Positions 35,319 to 49,100 of a stretch of 64,000 bases of DNA are shown here, one piece after another. The translations under genes and the position numbers were made by a program. The notes under the pieces are model-generated. The model did not search any database and had not been told where the DNA came from. It saw only the letters and a program-made list of their open reading frames with translations. The stretch lies in NCBI GenBank assembly GCA_007258455.2, contig VDFB02358134.1, positions 214,133,565-214,197,564 of the forward strand, given 5' to 3'. Each line of letters begins with the position of its first letter. Position 1 is the stretch's first letter. The DNA is from Sequoia sempervirens (Eukaryota; Streptophyta; Pinopsida; Cupressales; Cupressaceae).

Positions 35319-37160
35319 AGTGGCAAGCTCACTATAGCTGGTCCATCGCCCCCTAGACAAGCCAAGATCACTATACCAGGCCCGTCAGTTAAACAGCCAC
35401 AACCTGCTAAACAACCAAAACCTGTCTCAACCCCACAAGAGTGGAAACCCAAGAGTCAGTTCAACCTCATTGACCAACTAGGAAAGACTCCCGCACAAAT
35501 ATCTATCCTTGAGCTACTTCGTATCTCTCCTGCGCACAAAGAAATCCTGGACAAAACTCTCCCAGAGTCGTCAGTCCCGAAGGACATCGATGTCAATCAG
35601 TTTGAAACTATGGTGGGATATCTCACCACGCCGCACCATGTCACCTTCTCGGATCAAGACTACTCATCACATAAAACCAACCACAATGACGCATTACACA
35701 TAGAAACTTTTGTCCACAAGCACAAAGTTAGATGGGTTTTAGTAGATGGCGGAGCAGGGTTGAATATATGCTCCCTCAAATTGGTTAAGGCTCTCGGGTT
35801 CTCTGATGCGTGCGTAGACCCAACGAAAAGCATAGTGATCAAAGCATACGATGATGAGGAACGCTCTTCAAAGGGTGTTATCTCTCTCCCTATCAGAGTG
35901 GGACCGGTCATTGTAGACACAACCTGCCAGGTCCTGGATTTGGAACTACCATATAACATTTTACTTGGCCGTCCATGGATCCACACTTTAAAAGCCGTTC
36001 CGTCAACATACCGCCAATGCCTCAAGTTTCCTTTTGATGGTACATAAGTCACCATATACGGAGACCCCGAACCTTTTCAATATTGTACCAATTTAAGGGG
36101 TATCTCCGAGAAATGAGTACCTATTAATCGAGAAGCACCTGGCTCCTCGTCATCCAAGTACATCGACCCCTCCACACTCACGTCATCTTCCACATCCGCT
36201 CCATCCACGTGTTCCGCCATACAACCACCTTCCACCAACCCTAAGACTGAATCAACTGTCAAAATCCAGGACCTTGGCTGCGGAGAATTCAAACTGCACA
36301 CAGCATACAACATCACAACAATGCCTAGATCTCCCAAGGACTATGGTCGGCCATGTTTCCGAATGGAACCTCAGGAAACCTTCATAGTCCCACCAAATAC
36401 AGTTTTTATCAAGTGGGGAGACATGAGTGAGGAAGACCTTGCTGACATCATAGGATGGATCTATAAGGATGCGGTCACATTACCCCCATTACCAGTTCAA
36501 ATATATGGCAAAGGTTATGACTTCATGAAGGCTAAAGGCTACGATGGTACTAGTGGCCTAGGAAAAGACAAAACAGGCCGAAGGGAACCCATAGAAACTT
36601 TTCAAATTCTGAAGTATCTTGGATTAGGGTTTGGATCACTTGCCCATGGCGATCGACGTACCTCTGGACTTTTAAATGAGCGAGTACATGCTTCTGACAG
36701 TGTCGAGACTACTAGGGAACCCCTCACCGAAACTGACTCCCACGAGTGGGAATTTGGCTCAGAATGATCCCTAAGTGACTGTTGTCTTGATGATTTGTTT
36801 GTCGAACCAAGGGAATTGACCTCTGAACAACGATTTTGGAAAACATTCAAAATTGAACAGGCACCAAATAGTCAAAGCCCTAGTACCACTTCCCATAACA
36901 CACAACAGCCATCATCTGACCCCCCTCAGTCTAATCTATCCGAAGAGTCAGACAACATTGATAACTAGGGCTCTGCAACCTTCACTCCCTATTACGACAA
37001 TGAATATGACACTAGTGAAGGAGAATATTGGATAGAGTCTGATGTAGAGTTGGATGATGATAACCTCATCTACAACATCAACGAATCCATCTACATGCTG
37101 TCCGCATCCTCACCCCAATTCACTAGCCTTGGCGATGGCATCTTTAGTTTACCCTAAACT
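35319..37160 (+). pseudogene. Tat protease and G-patch region, copy A (disrupted)
   Basis: The protease segment contains VDGGAGLNICSLKLVKALGF (about 35741-35810), a D-G-G active-site loop usual for Tat proteases, and NILLGRPWIHTLKAVPS further on. A G-patch follows at about 36505-36620, with GYDFMKAKGYDGTSGLGKDK and GRREPIE, a glycine pattern known from RNA-binding proteins. Stops occur at about 36045, 36114, 36765 and 36966. A Ser/Thr-rich and acidic linker leads towards RT. Inactive. Confidence 0.8.
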
Positions 37161-39768
37161 GAGTGATTGGGACCAACAAGGACCATCAGTTACGGACACA
37201 TTCAAAATGATGAAGCCATTACGAGGGAATTCACATGGGATTACGTGAGGGCATACCTAGTGGGGACCACAGATCAGGATTTACTATTGATTTGGATTGT
37301 GCGGCATACTTTGGTGAGATGCTTCAGTCCTCTAGTCGCAAAAGTAAAAATAAAGTAAAAAATGAAACGTCTCTAGGTGAAAACCGAAAGGCACCTCTTG
37401 ACAATAAAATAGTAAAAACAAAGGACGTATCTGTGGGTGAAAACCTCTCTGAGGCACCCAAAGATGGAGGACTGGACTTTCTCCCTGTGCAACAGGAGAA
37501 ATCAGCCATGCTTATTGAGGACACCATAGAGGATAACATTTCAACTGCAGAGGACCCCAGGATGGTCCTATTTGCCGCATCATTGACAGATGAAGAGAAA
37601 CCGGAATTTCATAAATTCTTTGCAGAACAGAAAATCAACTGCATGGTCCTATGGAACATGCGAGTTGGACCCCTGGCGGTTGCATCATCACATACACCTA
37701 TTACCCAATGCTAAACCAGTCAAGCGAAGTTGCGCAGAAATGCACCCTCAGAAGTGCCCTATTGGTGAGGCTGAGTTAAAGAAGTGCGGAAGTTCACGCC
37801 GGGGTCTATAGTTATCTTTGAATGGATTTCAAACCTAGTGCTGGTGACAAAGCCAAATGGACTGATTCGGGTATGTACAGATTTCTGAGACCTAAATAAA
37901 GCATGTCCAAAGGATGACTTTCCTTTGCCCAACATTGACATCATAGTTGACCTAACTGTAGGACATGAGATGTTATCCCTTATGGATGGTTTTTATGGTT
38001 ATAATCAAATCCGCATTGCTCCTGAGGATCAGCACAAAATAGCATTTACATGCCCATGGAGACACATCATTTGGAATGTCATGCCCTTTGGTCTCCAAAA
38101 GCCTTGGGGTGCCACATATCAAAGGAGCTATGACCCGCGATCTTCCTCCATGACATGATGCACAATATAATGGAAGATTACGTAGACGACCTGTTGGCCA
38201 AATCAACAACTAGTAAAGATCATTTGAAGGTACTAGAAAAAAATTTCAAGAGACTTGAAGAGTACAAAGTTCGGCTAAACCCTAAGAAGTGTGTTTTTGG
38301 GGTCACGTCAGGAAAACTATTGGGATACATAGTTTCCCGAAGAGGCATAGAGGTCGATCCGGAAAAGGTCAAAGCAATTATAGACATGCCTCCGCCCAGA
38401 GGGATCAGTGAACTTAGAACTCTGCAGGGTAGAGTACAATCTATTCATCGTTTCATAGCCCAGATGGCGGATAAGTGCCATCCATTCCAGTACCTATTGC
38501 GCAAAAGTGTCCCCTTTGTATGGACGGATAAATGTCAAGAGGCCTTCCAACAAATAAAAGATTACCTGCTATCAACACCAGTACTCATGCCGCCCATTCA
38601 TGGAAAGCCTTTGATTCTATACATCTCGACTACTAGTTCAGCACTGGGGGCATTGCTAGCCCAAAATGATCACGAAGGAAAAGAAAGGGCAATTTATTAC
38701 ATCATCCGCACGTTGATAGGCTATGAGTTGAACTACACATACATTGAACGTGCATGCCTCGCTGTTGTCTTTGCATCCCAAAAACTAAGACACTATATGC
38801 TCAGTCATCAGACACAACTGGTTGCCAAGATTGATCCATTGAAATATCTACTAAGTCGGGCAGCATTAAAAGGCTGGTTGGCAAAATGGATCATGATCTT
38901 AAGCGAGTATGACATACAGTATGTTGAGCGCAAGGCAATAAAAGGGCAAGTAATAGCAGATCAACTAGCAGATGCACCGATTCAAGCCACTCATCCATTA
39001 GTAACTAATTTTCCTGATGAGTCCATTTTTCTTGCGGAACCGGCAGCACCATGGAAACTATATTTTGATGGGTCTCATACTGGTCATGGCTCAGGCGCAG
39101 GAATCCTGTTTATCACACCACAGGGGGATTCAATTCCTAAATCATTTCGGATTGCTTTCCCCTGTACAAATAACATTGTTGAATATGAAGCACTGGTCAC
39201 AGGTCTCAAGTTAGCAATCAAATGGAAAATTCAGACACTGCTTGTATTCGGGGATTCCCAGTTAATAATCAACCAAGTGAATGATGACTATGAAACAAAG
39301 GATGAGAAGCTGCTTCCCTACAAGAGGATGGTGGACAGTTTCCGGATGTACTTCCAACTGATTTCTTTTGAACAAATCCCCAGGACACAGAATAAGGCAG
39401 CTGATGCAATGGCTACTATCAGTTCTCTCCTGGACATCCCTAAAAATGTGCCACAATTTGAATTCTTAGTAGAGCAGCTTTTGATACCGGCATATGATAT
39501 CCCAAAATCAGAAATGGTTTTTGAACTTGTTGGTCCCAACTCTCCTTGGTATCAAGACATTTACGATTACCTAAAGTCTCACACCCTCCCACCAAACCTA
39601 TCAAATAACCAACGAAAGTCCTTCATTAGAAAATCTGCAAGGTATGCCATTGTTAGTGACACCCTATACCGCCGTAGTTTCAGCGATACCCTCCTTAGAT
39701 GTCTTGTGCAAGCCAGAAGCATGTACAACCTTACAAGAAGTACATGGCGGTATGGAATCTCATTCAGT
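37161..39768 (+). pseudogene. Tat RT, RNase H and archaeal-type RNase H, copy A (ends at gap)
   Basis: The RT N-terminus is scrambled by indels at 37160-37930 and 38060-38160. From 38155 a 538-residue frame reads EDYVDDLLAKS (YVDD active site), the RT thumb, and RNase H (LILYISTTSSALGALLAQND). A second RNase H follows (WKLYFDGSHTGHGSGAGILF, then VFGDSQLIINQVND and NKAADAMATISS), with its acidic residues visible. The copy runs into the N block at about the start of integrase (equivalent to 48889 in copy B). Inactive through the RT frameshifts. Confidence 0.85.
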
Positions 39769-39868
39769 NNNNNNNNNNNNNNNNNNNNNNNNNNNNNNNN
39801 NNNNNNNNNNNNNNNNNNNNNNNNNNNNNNNNNNNNNNNNNNNNNNNNNNNNNNNNNNNNNNNNNNNN
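39769..39868. other. Assembly gap of exactly 100 N
   Basis: A run of 100 N, the conventional placeholder for a gap of unknown size. Left of it gag-pol copy A stops at the integrase start; right of it leader B begins at the position equivalent to 30777. Confidence 0.99.
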
Positions 39869-41930
39869 TAACGAGTCGCATTTGAATACCCGAACGACAC
39901 ATCTGCCTATCGAGCCGCAAACATCTAGTAAAATTTTATTTTAGTTTTGTCATTTTTGATTTTCAGATTTTTGGGTTTTTCTACTTACTGGTTTTCTGGT
40001 TTTCTATTTTTTTCTGTGTTTTATTCCTGCATGTTGATTAGGTTAGATCTTTTGTGTTACTAATATTTTCTTGTAGCGTGTGGCAATCCTCTTTCGTGTG
40101 TCGAAGACTATTACATACGAGACTACTAATATTCATTGTTTGCAGATTTGCATGTCAAAGAAGGAAGAAACAAACATTGTGCTTGTTTATTTCTAGATTA
40201 GCAAACATTTGTTTTTGGTGCTTATAAAATGAAATCATGTCTTTTATGCTTGAGTTTTATTGTGGAATGGTAGGTGAGTATGCTCTCACTTGGTGAAAAT
40301 CTTGTGATCAGAAAACCAGACCCATTCTTTTGTCATTTACCCTGACTTGGTATATCGGAGTATCCTCTCCCCTCGCGCTTTCGAGCGATCTTGGGTGTAA
40401 GAGAAATGGTTACCAACTCTAGAAATTGGGCCTTCCTGGGGATTTCATCACCCCAATGTGACTCAAACCGGCAACGGAGCTAAAGCCAAGCTACCCCCAA
40501 CCGGTATATAAATGTAAACCTTAAGGGAAAACCTAAGGTTGTGAGTGCGAATGTGTCATACGGACGGAGTTGCACTCCCTTAAACCCTATTGAGCTTAAC
40601 CTCTTCAGGCTGGAGTGCCACCTTAATGGTGATTAATCTCTTGCCCCATGTATGGCCACTCGAACGGGGGTCCCAAACTAAAAACTCTTGTGTAGTAAGC
40701 CAAAATCCTTTTATTTGCTAGCGCAGCACCGGTCGGTGTGAAAGCATCCACACCTTCGCAGTTTGTAGTAGAGGTGATCAGCTCGCCATGGGAGTTTCAT
40801 GGGGGTTGGAAGCTTAGTTGGCCTGAGAAGAGAGTGCACTATAAGGGGGAGCCCGTGCAGCCAAGCTTCTGAATTCACACGCTACAGATATGCGGTTACG
40901 TGGAATCTAGCGAATAATGTCATGGCCTAACCTAGGATCATGCTTATCTGATGTGTTTTTGGTTACTTTACTTTTCAAAAATGCTGTGTTTGTCAAGTGT
41001 ATTCTGGTTTTGTCACAGTTCAAACAAAACATTCATCAAACAAATCAAAACTTCCATCAAAACAACACGAAAATCATGTTGAAACTAAATTGAGTCGCAT
41101 CTGTCAAACCGCAAGTGTTTTTCTGTAACGCAATTGATATGTTGAAACGCATTTGAAACCTGTAACGACGCATCTATAGATGTCGCAACGCATCTGACAA
41201 CCTAAAAGCCGCATATGCTAAATCATGTCGCATTTGACAGTTATAAAGCCGCAATTGAAAAACTGAACCGCATTTTCCAAACTGTGACGCATTTGATAAA
41301 CTGTGATGCATTTTCCTGTCAAAATCTTAAACTTCACAGTCAAAACCAGAGGTCTTCAAATTGTCAACCATTTGTTAAACACTGTCATCAAGAAGATTCT
41401 GTCAGAAACCAAACTTGATATTGCTCAAAGTCTTGTCTATTAGCTTGCATTAGTCACCATAGGTTTCATACCTCATTCCTTTTCATTACATATACTTGGC
41501 ATTAGACTATCCCTAGGTCCATATTTTCATACTTAGGATTAGGTAAATCTTAAGCACACCTTTGCAAAGTCATTGTTTTCGACATTAGACCCTCTTGGAC
41601 TAAGTTATCAAACCTCCTTTATTCATTGTCCTCTTTTGTGAGATTCTTCCAACTCAAAAGTCTAGTTAGGGAGACTCACTAGTCATTTAGACCTTGTCAA
41701 CTTGTCATTTCCAACAAATTCCTTTAGTAGTTAAAATCGAAAACAAAGTTCGAGTTTAGAGGTGCTTAGATAACCTTGTCTTACATTGCATAGAAATTGC
41801 ATATCCTTATTCACAAAAAAAACAAAAAATCCAAAAACATTAGTCATTCTAGTTTTTATCTTGAACCTTAGACTTCACATAGTGTCATACTTGCATTTAG
41901 GCTATCATTCCTATTTGAGCAATCTCATTT
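39869..41930 (+). other. Leader of Tat element, copy B
   Basis: It matches leader A from 30777 onward with many small differences, including the GC-rich block and motif cluster 2 (41093-41315). Part of cluster 1 is present at 39872-39935. Copy B has an extra inverted motif creating the palindrome CATCTATAGATG (about 41171-41182). Confidence 0.8.
41093..41315 (+). repeat. CGCANNTG-type motif cluster 2 (leader B)
   Basis: Twelve or so units, for example GTCGCATCTG, ACCGCAAGTG, AACGCATTTG, GACGCATCTA, AACGCATCTG, GTCGCATTTG and GCCGCAATTG. The pattern and order match leader A. Confidence 0.75.
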
Positions 41931-44326
41931 ATGGTTGAAACCAGACTTCAGAAACAAAAGAGACAAATGGAAAACTTTAGACAAGACCCCCCATTTACTG
42001 TTAACAATCCTCCATATGACTCAAGCTGGACCTTGTACGACCCATTTACCAATCTAGACAATCAACCTCCAACAACAACGCAAGCCTCGCCAAACAGTAC
42101 ATTCGACCTCTACTTGCAAAGAGATGAAAATGGTCAACTACTTCAGGAACACATAGAGGCATTGACACAAGACCCAGAGGCCTATCAGATGGCTGAAGCA
42201 ATAGCTCGTCAAGACAAAGACAGATTTGTAGCCATGCTCTTGAGTGAGGGAGCTAAGTTACCACTAGGATTTGATGCTAACACGCTAAATTTGACACTTC
42301 ATGACCCTAATGCCAATAACGCACATAACATGTCACATAGTGGTCAACTTTCGAATAATATGAGCAATACTTCATTGGAGACCACAACGACAATAAATAC
42401 CACTCCCAACATCCCAAACACCTCCAACACAGTAAATGCTACATCCATTGGGGGATCACAATCATCTACAACATCCACAACACTACCCCAATCAGATGGA
42501 ACTACTCTTGGCTCCTCAACAACATGGGAAAATTATTCCAATCCTCTTTTTATTGCAATGACAAATACCACGGGGGCATCACCAAGTCACCACAATCCCC
42601 CTTTGACAACTACATCTACTACCATGAACACAACTTCGACAAATCCGTTTAGTAGTACTTCACAAAATCCTTTGGGAGGAGCCACGGGACGTATCTTTAT
42701 TAAAGGACAACAACAAAACATCAACACGACAACACAGTCAAATGTCATTACCTCCCAAGGTACAAACACAAATGTCCCCCTTGTACAAAACCAACAATTT
42801 ACACAAGGTGGCCAAATAACACAACCCATCACATCATTGACACACCATAACAGTCATGGTCACAACATCCCCCAAATAACGACACACATGGCTGGGGGAC
42901 ACATCCCAACATACTCATCCAACATTCATACTCATCAACAGACACTAAATCATAACTTCCAATACCAACAATACACGTCATATGTACCACAACAATCCGC
43001 ACCACCACAATACACCAACACTCACGCACCCCAGATAGGAACGCATGGTGTACCAGGCAACCCAGCATATGGAAACATAAACGACCCTACCATAGATGAA
43101 CTCAAAGCAACAATGAAAGATATGGAGAAAAATATGCAAAACATGTACATTTCAGGCAGGAAATCAGAAATATCATATGACCTGGATGTATACCCATTCG
43201 ACACAAACTTACGTATGCCTGCATTTCTGCCAGGATATGTGTCACCCAACTTCACGAAATATAGAGGCAAGACAAATCCCATCGAACATGTTCGCGAATT
43301 CGCAACCAACTATATGGATATCGCCTACGAACCAACATACTTGATGAGACTTTTTTCCAAAAGTTTGGCAGGTCAAGCCCTTGAATGGTTTTCAATGCAA
43401 AAAGATATCCAGACATGGGATGAACTCAAACGAAGATTCATAAGAACGCATACAACATTGACATGGATACCTCTATCACTAGCTTATGCAATCTCATGCA
43501 AGAAGACTCTGGTGAGACATTTATTCCATTCTTTCAAAAATGGAGAAGCCTTGCTAGTCGATGTCACATTGACATTCCTGAAAGAGAAAAAGTCGACATG
43601 TTCGTCCAAACACTTCTAGGACCCGTAAAATTCGCTTTGCAAATACATTGTTGCACAAACTTCATGGAATTGGTTGAAAAGGGAGTCCAGATTGAGAAAT
43701 CCCTTATCGCAAAAGGAGAATTGAGATTTGGTTCCAAAAACATGAACATCAATCCACCAGCCGACAAAAACAAATATTGGGTCAAGAATAAGCATGTTAT
43801 AAATGACCGTGTTGTGGACGCCAAGACTGCAAGTCCCGTATTAGCCCTAAAAGGGGTCCAACACCAAAACAAACCAACAACGACATTGACACCTCCTTCC
43901 AATACTTCTTCAAACAATCAAAATGGTCAAAACAGTCAAGGACAATATCGTCAAATGAGACAATTTCCTAGAGGTCCGACATACACCAATTTAGGTGAAC
44001 CCATTGAAGAAGTCCTTAAGAAATGCATTCAACATGGGGTCATCACACTCCCGGAAATCAAACCATATGACCCAGGACAGTTCAAACCATCATGGTGGAA
44101 TGACAGTGCACTTTGCGAATACCATCGCGCAAAAGGGCATACAACTTCTAACTGTCGACAACTGAAAAACATCATACAAGACCTTATCGAAAATCAAACC
44201 ATCGAAGTAGGTGGATCCCAATTCACTTCCAACTCAGATCACACTATCCACAAAAATCCACTGCAGGATCATGGTTCCCATAATGCTTCCACTTCAAGTT
44301 CACAGAACCAAGCTAACTTCGCCTGA
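41931..44326 (+). pseudogene. Tat gag, copy B
   Basis: The frame is open from the ATG at 41931 through the low-complexity N-terminal half and the Gag core up to about 43445. There a few-base deletion relative to copy A shifts it, and the true frame resumes at 43463. The zinc-finger-like CEYHRAKGHTTSNC is at about 44116-44157. The frame ends at TGA 44324-44326, where copy A has CGA. Copy B is otherwise better preserved than copy A. It would supply capsid and nucleocapsid functions, now broken. Confidence 0.85.
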
Positions 44327-46168
44327 GCCAAGTACGATTATTCTAGTGGACCAATAATAAATAATGTCAGAACTAACAATGAATACAAAAATACTATTAC
44401 GGTCAAGAGAGCACCATAGTGTAATGCTACTACGTGAAGTGGCAAGGTCACTATAGCTAGTCCACCGCCCCCTAGACAAGCCAAGATCACTATACCAGGC
44501 CCGTTAGTTAAACAGCCACAACCTGCTAAACAACCAAAACCTGTCTCAACCCCACAATAGTGGAAACCCAAGAGTCAGTTCAACCTCATTGACCAACTAG
44601 GAAAGACTCCTGTACAAATATCTATCCTTGAGCTGCTTCGTATCTCTCCTGCGCACAAAGAAATCCTAGACAAAACTCTCCTAGAGTCGTCAGTCCCGAA
44701 GGACATCGATGTCAATCAGTTTGAAACTATGGTGGGATATCTCACCACGCCGCACCATGTCACCTTCTCGGATCAAGACTACTCATCACATAAAACCAAC
44801 CACAATGACGCATTACACATAGAAACTTTTGTCCACAAGCACAAAGTTAGACGGGTTTTAGTAGATGGCGGAGCAGGGTTGAATATATGCTCCCTCAAAT
44901 TGGTTAAGGCTCTTGGGTTCTCTAATGTGTGCGTAGACCCAATGAAAAGCATAGTGATCAAAGCATACGATGATGAGGAACGCTCTTCAAGGGGTGTTAT
45001 CTCTCTCCCTATCAGAGTGGGACCGGTCATTGTAGACACAACCTACTAGGTCCTGGATTTGGAACTACCATATAACATTTTACTTGGCCGTCCATGGATC
45101 CACGCTTTAAAAGCTGTTCCATCAACATACCACCAATGCCTCAAGTTTCCTTTTGACAATACAGAAGTCACCATATACGGAGACCCCGACCCTTTTCAAT
45201 ATTGTACCAATTTAAGGGGTATCTCCGAAAACCGAGTACCTATTAACCGAGAAGCACCTGGCTCCTCGTCATCCAAGTACATCGACCCCTCCACACTCAC
45301 GTCATCTTCCACATCGGCTCCATCCACGTCTTCTACCATACAACCACCTTCCACCAACCCTAAGACTGAATCAACTGTCAAAATCTAGGACCTTGGCTGC
45401 GGAGAATTCAAACTGCACACAGCATACAGCATCACAACAATGCCTAGATCTCCCAAGGACTATGGTCGGCCATGTTTCCGAATGGAACCTCAGGAAACCT
45501 TCATAGTCCCACCAAATACAGTTTTTATCAAGTGGGGAGACATGAGTGAGGAAGACCTTGCTGATATCACAGTATGTATCTATAAGGATACGGTCACATT
45601 ACCCCCATTACCAGTTCAAATATATGGCAAAGGTTATGACTTCATGAAGGTTAAAGGCTACGATGGTACTAGTGGCCTAGGAAAAGACAAAACAGGCCGA
45701 AGGGAACCCATAGAAACTTTTCAAATTCTGAAGTATCTTGGATTAGGGTTTGGATCACTTGCCAATGGCGATCGACGTACCTCTGGACTTTTAAATGAGC
45801 GAGTACATGCTTCTGACAGTGTCAAGACTACTAGGGAACCCCTCACTAAAACTGACTCCCACGAGTGGTAATTTGGCTCAGAACGATCCCTAAGTGACTG
45901 TTGTCTTGATGATTTGTTTGTCAAACTAGGGGAATTGACCTCTGAACAACGATTTTGGCAAACATTCAAAATTGAATAGGCACCAAATAGTCAAATCCCT
46001 AGTACCACTTCCCATAACACACAACAGCCATCATCTGACCCCCCTCAGTCTAATCTATCTGAAGAGTCAAACGACATTGATAACCAGGGCTCTACAACCT
46101 TCACTCCCTATTACGACAATGAATATGACACTAGTGAAGGAGAATATTGGATAGAGTCCGATGTAGAG
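44327..46168 (+). pseudogene. Tat protease and G-patch region, copy B (disrupted)
   Basis: The protease loop VDGGAGLNICS is at 44861-44893 and LLGRPWIHALKAVPS near 45080. The G-patch (GKGYDFMKVKGYDGTSGLGK, then GRREPIETF) spans about 45625-45725, followed by LKYLGLGFGS. Stops at 44417 (TAG), 45047 (TAG), 45386 (TAG) and 45977 (TAG) correspond to CAG in copy A. The TGA at 44435 is shared. A G-patch next to a retroelement protease is known from betaretroviruses and fits an RNA-binding or RT-assisting role here by inference. Confidence 0.8.
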
Positions 46169-49100
46169 TTGGATGATGATAACCTCATCTACAACATCAA
46201 CGAATCCATCTGCATGTTGTCCGCATCCTCACCCCAATTCCCTAGCCTTGACAATGGCATCTCTTTAGTTTACCCTGAACTAGTCGATTGGGACCAACAA
46301 GGACTGCCAGTTCTGGACACATTCCAAAATGATGAAGCCATTGCCGAATTCATGGGATTACGAGAAGGCATACCCAGTGGGGACCACAAATCAGGATTTT
46401 CTATTGATTTAGACTACACCGCATACTTCGGCGAGACTGTTCAGTCCTCTAGTCACAAAAATAAAAATAAAGCAAAAAATGAAACGTCTCTAGGTGAAAA
46501 CCGAAAGGCACCTCTTGACTATAAAATAGTAAAAATAAAGGATGTATCTGCGGGTGAAAACCTCTCTGAGGCACCCAAAGATGGAGGACTGGACTTTCTC
46601 CCTGTGCAACAGGAGAAATCAGCCATGCTTATTGAGGACACAATAGAGGATAACATTTCAACTGCAGAAGACCCCAAGATGGTCCTATTTACCGTGTCGT
46701 TGACCGATGAAGAGAAACCAGCATTTCATAAATTCTTTGCAGAACGGAAAATCAACTTTACATGGTCCTATGCAGACATGCTAGGATTGGACCCCAAACT
46801 GGTTCTGCATCATCTGCCACTATTACCCAATGCTAAACCAGTCAAACAGAAGTTGCATAAAATGCACCCTCAAGTTGCCCTATTGGTCAAGGCTGAGTTA
46901 AATAAATTACTGGAGGCCGGATTCATAAGGTCTATAGATTATGCTGAATGGATTTCCAATTTAGTGCCGGCAACAAAGCCAAACGGGCTGATTTGGGTAT
47001 GTACAGACTTTCGGGATCTAAATAAAGCATGTCCAAAGGATGACTTTCCTTTGCCCAACATTGACATCATAGTCGACCTAACTGTAGGACATGAGATGCT
47101 ATCCCTCATGGATGGTTTCTCTGGATATAATCAAATCTGTATTGCTCCTGAGGATCAGCAGAAAATAGCATTTACATGCCCATGGGGTACATACTATTGG
47201 AATGTCATGCCCTTTGGTCTCAAAAATGCAGGTGCCACATATCAAAGGGCTATGACCACGATCTTCCATGACATGATGCACAATATAATGGAGGATTATG
47301 TAGATGACCTGTTGGCCAAATCGGCAACTAGGAAAGATCATTTGAGAGTACTCGACATAATTTTCAAGAGACTTGAAGAGTACAAAGTTCGGCTAAACCC
47401 TAAGAAATGTGTCTTTGGGGTCACATCAGGAAAACTATTGGGATACATAGTTTCCCGAAGAAGCATAGAGGTCAATCCGGCAAAGGTCAAAGCAATTATA
47501 GACATGCCTCTGCCCAGAGGGATCAGTGAACTCAGAACTTTGTAGGGTAGAGTACAATCTATTCGTCATTTCATAGCCAAGTTGGCGGATAAGTGCCATC
47601 CATTCCAGTACTTGTTACGCAAAAGTGTCCCCTTTGTATGGATGGATAAATGTCAAGAGGCCTTCCAGCAAATCAAGGATTACCTACTGTCAACACCAGT
47701 ACTCATGCCGCCCATTCATGGAAAGCCTTTGATTCTATACATCTCGACTACTAGTTCAGCACTGGGGGCATTGCTGGCCCAAAATGATCACAAAGGAAAA
47801 GAAAGGGCAATTTATTACATCAGCCGCACGTTGATAGGCTATGAGTTGAACTATACATACATTGAACGTGCATGCCTCACTGTTGTCTTTGCATCCCAAA
47901 AACTAAGACACTATATGCTCTGTCATCAAACACAACCGGTTGCCAAGATTGATCCATTGAAATATCTACTAAGTCGAGTATCATTAACAGGTCGGTTGGC
48001 AAAATGGGTCATGATCCTAAGTGAGTATGATATACAGTATGTTGAGCGCAAAGAAATAAAAGGGAAAGTAATAGCAGATCAACTAGCAGATGCACTGATT
48101 CAAGCCACTCATCCATTAGTAACTGATTTTCCCGACGAGTCCATTTTTCAGGCGGAACCGGCAACACCATGGAAACTATATTTTGATGGGTCTCATACTG
48201 GTCATGGCTCAGGCGTTGGAATCCTATTTATCACACCACAGGGGGATTCAATTCCTAAATCATTTCGGATTGCTTTCCCCTGTACAAATAACATTGCTGA
48301 ATATGAAGCACTGGTCACAGGTCTCAAGTTAGCAATCAAATGGAAAATTCAGACACTGCTTGTATTCGGGGATTCCCAGTTAATAATCAACCAAGTGAAT
48401 GATGACTATGAAACAAAGGATGAGAAGCTGCTTCCCTACAAGAGGATGGTGGACAGTTTCTGGATGTACTTCCAACTGATTTCTTTTGAGCAAATCCCCA
48501 GGGCACAGAATAAGGCAGCTGATGTAATGGCTACTATTAGTTCTCTCTTGGACATCCCTAAAAATGCGCCACAATTTGAATTCTTAGTAGAGCAGCTTTT
48601 GATACTAGCATATGATATCCCAGAATCAGAAATGGTTTGTGAACTTGTTGGTCCCAACTCTCCTTGGTATCAAGACATTTACGATTACCTAAAGTCTAAC
48701 ACCCTTCCGTCGAACTTGTCAAATAACCAACGAAAGTCCTTCATTAGAAAATCTGCAAGGTATGCCATTGTCACTGACACCCTCTACCGCTGTAGTTTCA
48801 ACGATACCCTCCTTAGATGTCTTGACACCGACGAAGCATGTACGACCTTACGAGAAGTACACGACGGTATATGCGGATCTCATTCGAGTGGTCCTACGCT
48901 AGCTAAGAAACTGACAAGACTTGGATATTATTGGCTGACAATGGAAAAAGATGCAATTGAATATGTCAGGACTTGTTGCAAATGTCAAATACACAGTGAC
49001 TTGGTCCATGCTCGAGCACAGGAACTCCGGCCCATCACTTCTCCTTTTCCCTTCGCTCAATGGGGACTCGATCTCGTGGGTAAGATTCATCCAACCTCAT

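Noticed and set aside
42587..43309. Minus-strand Cys/Val-rich frames opposite Tat gag (also 33706-34186)
   Set aside because: Present in both copies only because they mirror the Thr/Asn/His-rich gag sequence. No domain and no independent support.
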